Both the position numbers and the translations under genes were made by a program. Shown here piece after piece: positions 1 through 5,598 of a DNA stretch of 6,098 nt. This DNA comes from an uncultured Lachnospiraceae bacterium. Lineage in GTDB: Bacteria; Bacillota; Clostridia; Lachnospirales; Lachnospiraceae. Location of the stretch: positions 1 through 6,098 of the forward strand of contig CAMWNY010000169.1 of the NCBI GenBank assembly GCA_947175775.1. Reading direction: 5' to 3'. Under the pieces are notes generated by a model. It did not search any database. It saw only the letters and a program-made list of their open reading frames with translations, and was not told where the DNA came from. Numbering within the stretch: the first letter of the stretch is position 1; each line of letters starts with the position of its first letter.

Positions 1-260
1 ATATCGTAAAGAACATTGATACAAGGTGGGACGAGGAGAAGCTTGCCATTTCACCGATTGATTCGGCAGTCAGAAGATTTTTTGTCAGGGTGTCGGGCAG
101 TGACGAGGCGAAAATACAGGAAATTTTTGGAGAAGTGGAGCTGTTTAACGATGTTGCAGAAGGTGAGTGCGGCTTTATCACGGGCGAAATGACGGAGGAA
201 CAGTACCGACAGAAGGCAGCCGAGGCAGGCAATGTTATCACCATGATTCGAATGGATTAA
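1..260 (+). CDS. hom: Homoserine dehydrogenase, 3' end only (partial, C-terminal ACT-like region)
   Basis: This open frame enters from the left edge, with its first full codon at base 3 and a TAA stop at 258-260, leaving about 85 residues. The visible part contains RFFVRVSG near residue 29, then a stretch ending GFITGEMTEEQYRQKA and a short IRMD tail. That pattern fits the C-terminal ACT regulatory domain of Firmicute homoserine dehydrogenases. The enzyme reduces aspartate semialdehyde to homoserine, the branch point to threonine and methionine. The ACT domain is where threonine feedback usually acts. The catalytic part is outside the window, so the identification rests on the tail and on the aspartate kinase gene 42 bp downstream. 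Another ACT-domain protein cannot be fully excluded. Confidence 0.72.
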   Translation, partial: IVKNIDTRWDEEKLAISPIDSAVRRFFVRVSGSDEAKIQEIFGEVELFNDVAEGECGFITGEMTEEQYRQKAAEAGNVITMIRMD

Positions 261-302
261 TAGTATAAATTATAGAAGAAACGAAGGAGCATAGGTATCA
301 CA

Positions 303-1622
303 ATGAAAAAGGTAGTAAAATTCGGAGGAAGCTCGCTTGCAAGCGCACAGCAGTTTATGAAGGTCGGCAATATTATCCATGCGGACGAGGACAGACGGTT
401 TGTCGTGCCTTCGGCGCCGGGAAAACGCTTTGATAAGGACACAAAGGTGACAGATATGCTCTATGCATGTTATGCGCTTGCGGAGAAAGATCATGATTTT
501 ACAAAAGAATTCAGTCAGATTGAGGAGCGGTATCAGGAGATTATCGACGGTTTAAAGCTTGACCTTGACCTGACGTCGGAGTTTAATCAGATTATTGATA
601 ATTTCAAGAAAAAGGCGGGATCGGATTATGCGGCAAGCCGCGGAGAATACTTAAACGGTATTATTATGGCACATTATCTTGGCTTTGAGTTTGTGGATCC
701 TGCAGATGCAATCCGTTTTAATGAGGCGGGGGTATTTGATGCGGAGCTTACAAACAAACTTTTGGAAAAAAGGCTTGAAGGTATTGAACAGGCGGTTATT
801 CCCGGATTTTACGGTGCAATGGGCGATGGTATGGTTAAAACGTTTTCAAGAGGCGGTTCTGATATTACGGGTTCCATTGTGGCAAAGGCGATTCAGGCGG
901 ACGTCTATGAGAACTGGACAGACGTTTCAGGCTTTCTGATTGCAGATCCGCGTATTATTAACAATCCTAAGGGGATTGATATGATTACGTACGGCGAGCT
1001 GCGGGAGCTTTCTTACATGGGAGCGGGCGTGCTGCATGAGGATGCGATTTTCCCTGTAAGAAAAGAGGGAATTCCCATTAACATCAGAAATACAAACAGC
1101 CCTGAGGACGAGGGAACATGGATTGTGGGAAACACCTGCCAGAAATCAAAATATACAATCACGGGAATTGCCGGAAAGAAAGGCTTTGCATCCATAAACA
1201 TAGAAAAGGATATGATGAATGCCGAGGTCGGATTTGGCAGAAAGGTGCTTCAGGTATTTGAGGATTACAATATTTCTTTTGAGCACATGCCGTCCGGAAT
1301 CGATACGCTGAGTGTTATGGTGCACCAGTCGGAGTTTGTGGATAAGGAGCAGAAAATCCTCTCCGGCATCAGCAGGGCAGTCAGCCCCGACCATGTGGAC
1401 ATTCAGTCTGACCTTGCGCTGATTGCGGTTGTGGGACGCAGCATGAAGTCGCAAAGAGGTACGGCGGGAAGAATTTTTGCTGCGCTTGCACATGCCAACA
1501 TTAACGTGCGCATGATTGATCAGGGTTCCAGCGAGCAGAATATTATTATCGGTGTTGATAACGAGGATTTTGAGACGGCGATTAAGGCAATTTATGACAT
1601 TTTTGTGGAAACACGACTTTAA
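303..1622 (+). CDS. lysC: Aspartate kinase (aspartokinase), monofunctional, two C-terminal ACT domains
   Basis: The 439-residue protein phosphorylates aspartate with ATP to aspartyl-4-phosphate, the committed step to lysine, threonine, methionine and diaminopimelate. It acts in the cytoplasm. Visible motifs are KFGGSS at residues 6-11 (nucleotide/substrate loop), RGE at 113-115, TFSRGGSDITG at 180-190 and WTDV at 205-208, all typical of the amino-acid kinase fold. Residues from about 300 to the end form two ACT domains, the second including VVGRSMKSQRGTAGRIFAAL at 376-395, which should bind the feedback amino acid. Length is normal for a monofunctional enzyme. The start ATG follows AAGGAG with a rather long 13-nt spacer, and no better in-frame start is evident. 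The gene lies 42 bp after hom and 21 bp before the transporter gene, so they are probably co-transcribed. Which feedback inhibitor applies (lysine or threonine) cannot be read from sequence. The symbol lysC is generic; thrD/yclM-type naming is possible. Confidence 0.95.
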   Translation: MKKVVKFGGSSLASAQQFMKVGNIIHADEDRRFVVPSAPGKRFDKDTKVTDMLYACYALAEKDHDFTKEFSQIEERYQEIIDGLKLDLDLTSEFNQIIDNFKKKAGSDYAASRGEYLNGIIMAHYLGFEFVDPADAIRFNEAGVFDAELTNKLLEKRLEGIEQAVIPGFYGAMGDGMVKTFSRGGSDITGSIVAKAIQADVYENWTDVSGFLIADPRIINNPKGIDMITYGELRELSYMGAGVLHEDAIFPVRKEGIPINIRNTNSPEDEGTWIVGNTCQKSKYTITGIAGKKGFASINIEKDMMNAEVGFGRKVLQVFEDYNISFEHMPSGIDTLSVMVHQSEFVDKEQKILSGISRAVSPDHVDIQSDLALIAVVGRSMKSQRGTAGRIFAALAHANINVRMIDQGSSEQNIIIGVDNEDFETAIKAIYDIFVETRL

Positions 1623-1643
1623 AGAAAAGCGGAGGCGTTACAA

Positions 1644-3029
1644 ATGAGTAATGAAGCAGGTACAAAACAGCAGGAGAACAAGATGGGCGTTATGCCGGTC
1701 AATAAGCTTCTCCTTAATATGTCCGTGCCAATGATGGTTTCGATGCTCGTGCAGGCGCTCTACAATATTGTTGACAGTATTTTTGTGGCGAGGGTAAGTG
1801 AGGATGCTCTAACTGCGGTTTCACTTGCCTTCCCGATACAAACGCTTTTGATTGCGGTAGGAGCGGGCACGGGAGTCGGCGTAAATGCGCTTTTGTCAAA
1901 GACGCTTGGCGAAAAAAATTATGAGGCAGCGAATAAAACGGCTGTAAATGCTATTTTTCTTGCGTTTATGAGCTTTTTAGTGTTTGTGGTAATCGGACTT
2001 ACGGTGGTAAAGCCGTTTTATTTCAGTCAGGTAAAAACGACGGAATCGGACATTTATACAATGGGAGTTGAATATCTTTCTATAGTGTGTGTCTGTTCGT
2101 TTGGCATGTATGCACAGTTTGTATTTGAAAAGCTGCTGCAATCTACGGGGCTGACTTTTTACAGTATGCTTGCACAGCTTGCGGGTGCTGTTACCAATAT
2201 TGTATTGGACCCGATACTGATTTTTGGTATGTTTGGTCTGCCTAAAATGGGTGTTGCGGGCGCTGCGATTGCAACTATCATCGGTCAGTGCGTGGGCGCC
2301 GTTGTGGGAATTCTTTTTAACCTTACAAGAAATAAGGAACTGACACTGGATTTTAGGGGATTTCGTCCGAACGGCAAAATTATCGGAAGAATTTACAAAG
2401 TTGGAATTCCGTCAATTATCATGCAGGCAATCGGCTCGGTCATGACGTACAGCATGAATTTAATTTTAATCCAGTTTACTTCAACGGCAACGGCAGTATT
2501 CGGCGTATACTTTAAGCTGCAAAGCTTTTTCTTTATGCCGGTGATTGGGTTGAATAACGGTTTGGTTCCGATTATTGCGTATAATTATGGAGCAGGAAAG
2601 CGGACGCGAATTGTAAAAACGATAAAATATTCGATGTGTTATGCGTTTGTACTGATGTTTCTTGGTTTTTTAACCTTTGAAACGGTACCGGGCATTCTGC
2701 TTGGAATGTTTGATGCGTCAAAGGAGATGCTTGTGATTGGAACAAGGGCGCTTCGGACAATCGGCGTGCATTTTCTGATTGCGTGGTATTGTATTATTGC
2801 CGGTTCTGTATTTCAGGCAGTTGGAAACGGCGTGTACAGTCTGATTGTCTCTGTGGCAAGACAGCTTGTTATTCTTGTTCCGGCGGCGTATATTCTTGCA
2901 AAAATCGGCGGATTGAACCTTGTATGGTGGGCGTTTCCGCTGGCGGAACTGATGTCTTTATGTGTGTCAACGGTATTTCTTGTTATTATATGGAAAAAGG
3001 TGATCAGCCGCGTGCCGGATAATGCGTAG
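1644..3029 (+). CDS. MATE-family multidrug/metabolite efflux transporter
   Basis: The 461-residue, very hydrophobic protein has about twelve predicted membrane helices in two similar halves, the layout of MATE antiporters that export organic cations or metabolites using a Na+ or H+ gradient. The first half carries VPMMVSMLVQALYNIVDSIF near residues 28-47 and a conserved LSKTLGEKNYEAA segment near 84-96. The second half opens with VGIPSIIMQAIGSVM near residue 253, the pseudo-repeat of the first. Length is typical. A GGAGG site 8 nt before the ATG fixes the start. The gene begins 21 bp after aspartate kinase, suggesting the same transcript, but no sequence feature shows whether it exports pathway amino acids or is an unrelated drug exporter. 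It resembles the MepA/NorM/DinF group; no specific symbol is justified. No clear terminator follows it before the tRNA promoter. Confidence 0.93.
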   Translation: MSNEAGTKQQENKMGVMPVNKLLLNMSVPMMVSMLVQALYNIVDSIFVARVSEDALTAVSLAFPIQTLLIAVGAGTGVGVNALLSKTLGEKNYEAANKTAVNAIFLAFMSFLVFVVIGLTVVKPFYFSQVKTTESDIYTMGVEYLSIVCVCSFGMYAQFVFEKLLQSTGLTFYSMLAQLAGAVTNIVLDPILIFGMFGLPKMGVAGAAIATIIGQCVGAVVGILFNLTRNKELTLDFRGFRPNGKIIGRIYKVGIPSIIMQAIGSVMTYSMNLILIQFTSTATAVFGVYFKLQSFFFMPVIGLNNGLVPIIAYNYGAGKRTRIVKTIKYSMCYAFVLMFLGFLTFETVPGILLGMFDASKEMLVIGTRALRTIGVHFLIAWYCIIAGSVFQAVGNGVYSLIVSVARQLVILVPAAYILAKIGGLNLVWWAFPLAELMSLCVSTVFLVIIWKKVISRVPDNA

Positions 3030-3062
3030 AAAAATAATACGGTAAATTTTGGCGCTAAGGCG

Positions 3063-3091
3063 TTGACTTTCCCAATGCTATTTGATAATAT
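3063..3091 (+). promoter_or_regulatory. Likely sigma-A promoter for tRNA-Leu
   Basis: TTGACT at 3063-3068 is a 5/6 match to the -35 consensus. Two -10 readings overlap downstream: GATAAT at 3084-3089 (spacer 15) and TAATAT at 3086-3091 (spacer 17). Transcription would start near 3097, leaving a leader of about 40 nt before the tRNA. This gives the tRNA its own promoter independent of the upstream genes. Confidence 0.6.
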
Positions 3092-3138
3092 GTAAAAGTA
3101 TGTTTCACTTGTGGATGCCAAAAGACAAATATGCTTAT

Positions 3139-3218
3139 GCGGATATGGCGGAATTGGCAGACGCGCCAGATTTAGGTTCTGGTGGGAGACCGTGCAGGTT
3201 CAAGTCCTGTTATCCGCA
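3139..3218 (+). tRNA. tRNA-Leu (anticodon UAG)
   Basis: A full cloverleaf can be folded. The acceptor stem is GCGGATA (3139-3145) with TATCCGC (3211-3217), plus discriminator A at 3218. The D stem is GCG/CGC with GG in the loop. The anticodon stem is CCAGA/TCTGG around loop TTTAGGT, giving anticodon TAG, which reads CUN leucine codons. The variable region of about 11 nt contains GG-GAGA-CC, as expected for a class II leucine tRNA. The T arm is GCAGG-TTCAAGT-CCTGT with one G-U pair. CCA is not encoded. Its 3' end faces the integrase gene, so it is the probable integration target of the element to the right. Confidence 0.96.
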
Positions 3219-3226
3219 GTTCAAAT

Positions 3227-3281
3227 AAACAGCCGTAAATCAAAGATTTTTCAAGTAAAATCAATGGTTTCCGGCTGTTTT
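3227..3281 (+). terminator. Rho-independent terminator downstream of tRNA-Leu
   Basis: AAACAGCCG at 3227-3235 pairs perfectly with CGGCTGTTT at 3272-3280. The stem extends inward through AAA/TTT with mismatches around a loop of about 25 nt, and the T run reaches 3281. It lies 9 nt after the tRNA and would stop transcription before it runs antisense into the integrase gene. The T run is short, so efficiency is uncertain. Confidence 0.65.
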
Positions 3282-3336
3282 CATGCTCTGTTTTATTAAC
3301 TTTATTTATATGATATTTGCATTATAAATAACATTT

Positions 3337-3359
3337 TTTGTCATGAAATTTGTCATGAA
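3337..3359. repeat. Direct repeat pair TTTGTCATGAA, possible arm-type integrase sites
   Basis: TTTGTCATGAA occurs at 3337-3347 and again at 3349-3359, a 12-bp period, immediately beyond the integrase stop codon on the attachment side. Each copy contains the palindrome TCATGA. A shorter version, TTCATGACA, lies inverted inside the integrase gene at 3453-3461. Integrases with an N-terminal arm-binding domain, as here, commonly bind paired direct repeats near the attachment core. That role is inferred. Confidence 0.45.
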
Positions 3360-3364
3360 TTCTC

Positions 3365-4360
3365 CTAAGAAAAAAGGGCGCTACGCAGCTTTTCCGCTGC
3401 TTCCCTTTTGGATTTTTCCTCTTTATCCATCATAGAATGCCGGTACACCGACTTCATGACATGATCCGTTTCCCATCCCCCTAATTTCAATATATCTGCC
3501 TCCGGAACGCCCAATGCCGACATCTGGCTTGCAAAATAGTGACGCAACTTGTGGATGGAAAAGTGCGGTATATTAAGCTTTTGTTCTGTCCTTTTCAGAC
3601 AATCATAAATAGTATTCGGATGCCCTTTATAAATATACCCCTGCTCTCTTATTTTGTCTGCCAATTCCATTGGAATAATAATATCCCTGGTGCTTTCTGT
3701 GGTCTTTGTGTTTTTCACTACCCACTTTCTATTTTCATCAAGGACTATTGCCTTGTTTATATGTACGATATCTTCATCTATATCATCAAGAGTAAGCGCA
3801 CATATTTCGGATCGCCGCATACCGTAGCAGGCAAGGGTGATAGGGATTTCATAAGGCGTATTTTTGATCTCTGCCAATATTCGTTTAACATCTTCCTTGG
3901 TGGGCGTGTAAGGCTCATTTCTGACCTTTTGTGGCAAAGTAGTAGAAATTTTAAGGTTCGGACAAAACGTGCCTAAAACAGCTGATATGAAGCCGTGATA
4001 ATTACGTACAGTCTTTGGTGACTTGTTTTTCGACAGTTCGTTCACCAGGCGGTTTATCTCTATCTGGGTAATATCTGACACTATAAGGTCATTAAACCAA
4101 TTAGGGAGCCTGCCTGTTGTTTCGGAATATTCCTTTATGGTCCGTGGTGACAGTACATTCCTTTTCATATCCACATAGCTTTCAGCCGCCTTTTGGAATG
4201 TCAGGTGTACAGATTTTGATTCTGTAGCTTTCAGTTTATCGGACATAAGGGCTATGGCTTCCTTTTGTGTTGGCTTATATTCAGTGATGACTGTGTACAT
4301 CTTTCCCTTGTACATCTTCCTGATCCGATAGCTCCCGGAAGGCAATTTTTCAATCTTCAT
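3365..4360 (-). CDS. int: Tyrosine recombinase / site-specific integrase
   Basis: The 331-residue protein cuts and rejoins DNA at attachment sites to integrate and excise the element. Residues 1-45 (SGSYRIRKMYKGK and following) look like the small beta-sheet arm-DNA-binding domain. Residues about 50-130 form the helical core-binding domain (LTFQKAAESYVDM onward). The catalytic domain follows. The full active-site set is visible: R182 in YGMRRSEI, K219 in TKTTESTR, H270 and R273 in HKLRH, W296 in GGWETD replacing the usual histidine as in Cre, and nucleophile Y306 in VYRHS. Nothing suggests inactivation. The start at 4360 is preferred over an upstream in-frame ATG at 4387, because a perfect AAGGAGG (4369-4375, - strand) lies 8 nt before it. 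The 3' end points at tRNA-Leu. Upstream is a long inverted repeat that may regulate it. Subfamily was not determined. Confidence 0.95.
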   Translation of the reverse strand: MKIEKLPSGSYRIRKMYKGKMYTVITEYKPTQKEAIALMSDKLKATESKSVHLTFQKAAESYVDMKRNVLSPRTIKEYSETTGRLPNWFNDLIVSDITQIEINRLVNELSKNKSPKTVRNYHGFISAVLGTFCPNLKISTTLPQKVRNEPYTPTKEDVKRILAEIKNTPYEIPITLACYGMRRSEICALTLDDIDEDIVHINKAIVLDENRKWVVKNTKTTESTRDIIIPMELADKIREQGYIYKGHPNTIYDCLKRTEQKLNIPHFSIHKLRHYFASQMSALGVPEADILKLGGWETDHVMKSVYRHSMMDKEEKSKREAAEKLRSALFS

Positions 4361-4414
4361 GGTATCATCCTCCTTAAAAATGAACATAAAAATGCCCGGT
4401 GACTTGATTTTGCA

Positions 4415-4469
4415 CTGGGAAAATGATACACTTTATGAGTCATAAATAAAGGTGTATCGGGATTCCCGG
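4415..4469. repeat. Nested inverted repeats upstream of the integrase (possible operator or leader hairpin)
   Basis: At the centre is a perfect 15-bp palindrome, TTTATGA-G-TCATAAA (4432-4446). It is enclosed by GATACAC (4425-4431) with GTGTATC (4452-4458), and these by CTGGGAA (4415-4421) with TTCCCGG (4463-4469, one mismatch). The outer two pairs are almost concentric. The block begins 55 bp upstream of the integrase start codon. It could be an operator, a site for an excisionase-like protein, or an RNA hairpin in the integrase leader. No T run follows it, so it is not a standard terminator. Confidence 0.5.
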
Positions 4470-4490
4470 CATGAAGAACTGCTCTAGTGT

Positions 4491-4512
4491 TTGCCGCACT
4501 GGGGCAATTTTT
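4491..4512 (+). terminator. Small hairpin plus T run, weak terminator candidate
   Basis: TTGCC (4491-4495) pairs with GGCAA (4503-4507) around a 7-nt loop and is followed by five T residues (4508-4512). The stem is only 5 bp. It ends 4 bp before the -35 box of the antisense-RNA promoter, where a terminator would insulate that promoter from rightward read-through. No clear + strand transcript upstream is known to need it. Confidence 0.3.
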
Positions 4513-4515
4513 CGT

Positions 4516-4544
4516 TTGACAGGTTCTTATATATTGCTTATAAT
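4516..4544 (+). promoter_or_regulatory. Perfect consensus sigma-A promoter driving the antisense RNA
   Basis: TTGACA (4516-4521) and TATAAT (4539-4544) are separated by exactly 17 bp, matching the vegetative consensus at all twelve positions. The predicted start is near 4551. No credible + strand protein gene follows, only about 100 nt to a strong terminator, so the product is a small RNA. High constitutive expression is expected, as for antitoxin RNAs of type I systems. Confidence 0.85.
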
Positions 4545-4550
4545 ATACTT

Positions 4551-4650
4551 AACAAGAGAGCCAATGACTAGCGTACACCTAGCCGCCGGCAAAAATATAA
4601 CTACAAAAAGTAGTGCCTTATCTTACCAGGACGAGGGCGCTACTTTTTGT
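4551..4650 (+). ncRNA. Predicted antisense RNA antitoxin of a type I toxin-antitoxin locus
   Basis: The boundaries are inferred from the consensus promoter (start near 4551) and the terminator ending at 4650, giving about 100 nt. The 3' part is the exact complement of the 3' end of the convergent toxin mRNA, including the last codons and stop. The first nucleotides, AACAAGAG (4551-4558), are also complementary to toxin codons about 19-21, because TAACAAGAG recurs at 4663-4671. Antisense RNAs of the pAD1 RNA II and RatA/SR4 kind act this way, pairing with the toxin mRNA to block translation or trigger decay. A 64-codon frame starting at 4471 covers the region but begins upstream of the promoter and looks fortuitous. 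The RNA family was not confirmed. Confidence 0.7.
4603..4650. terminator. Bidirectional rho-independent terminator shared by toxin mRNA and antisense RNA
   Basis: ACAAAAAGTAGTGCC (4603-4617) pairs with GGCGCTACTTTTTGT (4636-4650) over 15 bp with a single G-T position, around an 18-nt loop. Because the stem itself carries A5 and T5 tracts, each strand ends in a U run, so it can stop transcription both ways. The toxin stop codon (4640-4642) lies within the stem. Confidence 0.88.
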
Positions 4651-4726
4651 GTTGTATGTAGATAACAAGAGTTATAACAGCACAAAGCATAATTACAAAC
4701 TGGATCAAGTCCGAATATGTAACCAT
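4640..4726 (-). CDS. Small hydrophobic peptide, holin-like / Fst-TxpA-type type I toxin (28 aa)
   Basis: The 28-codon reading frame begins MVTYSDL, continues as one uninterrupted hydrophobic segment (about residues 7-24, including FVIMLCAVITLVIY), and ends in the basic tail QHKK. This is the build of type I toxins annotated as putative holin-like toxins (TxpA/BsrG/Fst-like), which insert into the membrane and disturb it when overexpressed. A polar start with an aromatic residue and acidic position followed by a single helix is characteristic. GGGAG (4736-4740, - strand) lies 9 nt before the ATG, supporting this start. The stop codon is buried in the shared terminator, and a strong convergent promoter makes an overlapping antisense RNA, which greatly strengthens the call over a chance small ORF. 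It lies between the integrase and the cargo genes. Toxicity and exact family are inferred. Confidence 0.8.
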   Translation of the reverse strand: MVTYSDLIQFVIMLCAVITLVIYIQHKK

Positions 4727-4796
4727 TGGCACCAGCTCCCTTCCTTAAGTGTCCGGCAGCTGACATAATCGCCCCATTGGCTCCCTGGGCAAGCAT

Positions 4797-4802
4797 ATTA
4801 TA
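4797..4802 (-). promoter_or_regulatory. -10 box of probable toxin promoter
   Basis: On the - strand TATAAT is a perfect -10 match, placing the toxin mRNA start near 4790 and giving a leader of about 64 nt and a transcript of about 190 nt. No good -35 box is seen at 16-18 bp upstream, so the promoter should be weaker than the antisense promoter. That strength imbalance is usual in type I loci. Confidence 0.5.
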
Positions 4803-4856
4803 TTGTCAGAGTACTTTTGGCCGTTCAGTAAATAAAATAATCTTATTAATGCTGAG

Positions 4857-5561
4857 CTATCTGAAGCAGTGACCGCATGTTGTATATCCCTGTGCATATA
4901 ATTCGCTAATACTTAAGCTTGATGTAGAATAATTTTCAGGGGATATTTTTTTAACATCACGACAGGTAGGATAATGTATTTTCATTCTATCAGGGTTTGT
5001 ATTTAGCACATAGGTGTCAATAGTTTGGTGTTGTTCAGGCGTGTTGTATGTATTGAAATTATTTTCATTTGAATTATAAATATCTGTAGATTGAATATGG
5101 GTATCAGCAATAAAATCAGTGCCGAAAGTTTCTTGTTCAATTGGTATGGTGTATATTGCTGAATTTGAGGTATCGTTAGCTTCGGAATTAGTATCATAAT
5201 TTGTTTCTGGCACGGCAGAGGCTGTAACATATTCATAGTTAGGCTGCTCATGTACCTCATTTGATGATTGATTCTCTATCATAGGTATAGGTTCTGTATT
5301 GTTATAGTTGTTATTTACATCATCATCATATAAATTTTCGAATGTAGAATTTTCATTCGAATCTGTATTATAAGAAAAAGCTCCTACGACATTGTTATTT
5401 GTTTGTGTGACAATGACATCTTGATTAGTTGTGTGCTTTGGGGAGAATCCTCCTTTTATCTGGGTGTAAACTACTATGAAGCAGACTAGAGAAGCGGTAC
5501 ATATTCCTATTATAGCAAGAAAAGCAGTCAACAAATTTAATAATTTTGTTATATTTTTCAT
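4857..5561 (-). CDS. Membrane-anchored Asn/Thr-rich protein with C-terminal Cys/His (probable zinc-binding) module
   Basis: The function is not known. The 234-residue protein starts MKNITKLLNLL, with one hydrophobic segment at about residues 8-32 that should act as an uncleaved anchor leaving the rest outside the membrane. Residues about 40-180 are low-complexity, rich in Asn, Thr, Ser, Glu and Tyr, and probably disordered. The last 50 residues form a compact module, TYVLNTNPDRMKIHYPTC (183-200) then ELYAQGYTTCGHC (220-232). H196, C200, C229 and C232 are placed to bind a metal ion. A similar YVLN...K.H.P.C...GY..C..C ending is familiar from the C-termini of various Gram-positive secreted proteins, including nuclease-like ones, where it resembles the Ada zinc-binding fold. 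No catalytic domain is present here. AAAGGA lies about 9 nt before the ATG. It follows the 139-aa gene by 37 bp, probably in one operon. No strong terminator is seen after it. Confidence 0.85.
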   Translation of the reverse strand: MKNITKLLNLLTAFLAIIGICTASLVCFIVVYTQIKGGFSPKHTTNQDVIVTQTNNNVVGAFSYNTDSNENSTFENLYDDDVNNNYNNTEPIPMIENQSSNEVHEQPNYEYVTASAVPETNYDTNSEANDTSNSAIYTIPIEQETFGTDFIADTHIQSTDIYNSNENNFNTYNTPEQHQTIDTYVLNTNPDRMKIHYPTCRDVKKISPENYSTSSLSISELYAQGYTTCGHCFR

Positions 5562-5598
5562 AAGTATAAATCCTTTTGATCATAGTAATATCTGCAAG

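Larger units (their letters stand above)
4550..4671 (+). repeat. Direct repeat TAACAAGAG linking antisense RNA 5' end and toxin ORF
   Basis: The 9-mer lies at 4550-4558, exactly at the predicted 5' end of the antisense RNA, and at 4663-4671, inside the toxin gene on the other strand. The two RNAs could therefore pair at the repeat as well as at the shared terminator. This resembles the DRa/DRb repeats of the pAD1 par locus in principle; only one such pair was seen here. Confidence 0.5.

Noticed and set aside
1146..1493. 115-codon - strand frame inside aspartate kinase
   Set aside because: It is antisense to the conserved ACT region of lysC, with no ribosome site or family likeness.
3539..3976. 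145-codon + strand frame inside the integrase gene
   Set aside because: It is wholly antisense to a recombinase with every catalytic motif intact; the translated product looks like a shadow of that gene.
4537..4564. Possible - strand promoter for the integrase (TTGGCT, 16 bp, TATAAG)
   Set aside because: It overlaps the opposing antisense promoter, which matches consensus far better. AT-rich DNA gives such matches easily, and nothing independent supports it.
4471..4665. 64-codon + strand frame over the antisense RNA
   Set aside because: It begins upstream of the perfect promoter at 4516-4544, runs through a terminator hairpin, lacks a clear ribosome site, and its product resembles no protein type I recognise. 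The RNA interpretation explains the region better.
4745..4777. 10-residue leader peptide upstream of the toxin (- strand)
   Set aside because: Its GGGAG is only 3 nt from the ATG, too close for normal initiation, and it would start about 13 nt into the transcript.
4799..4856. Terminator for the 234-aa gene
   Set aside because: Only weak AT-only pairing is present after its stop codon, with no GC-containing stem, so no terminator is claimed.
5003..5260. 85-codon - strand frame overlapping the 234-aa protein
   Set aside because: It is an alternate frame of AT-rich low-complexity sequence; the main frame has an anchor helix, a conserved-looking C-terminus and a ribosome site.
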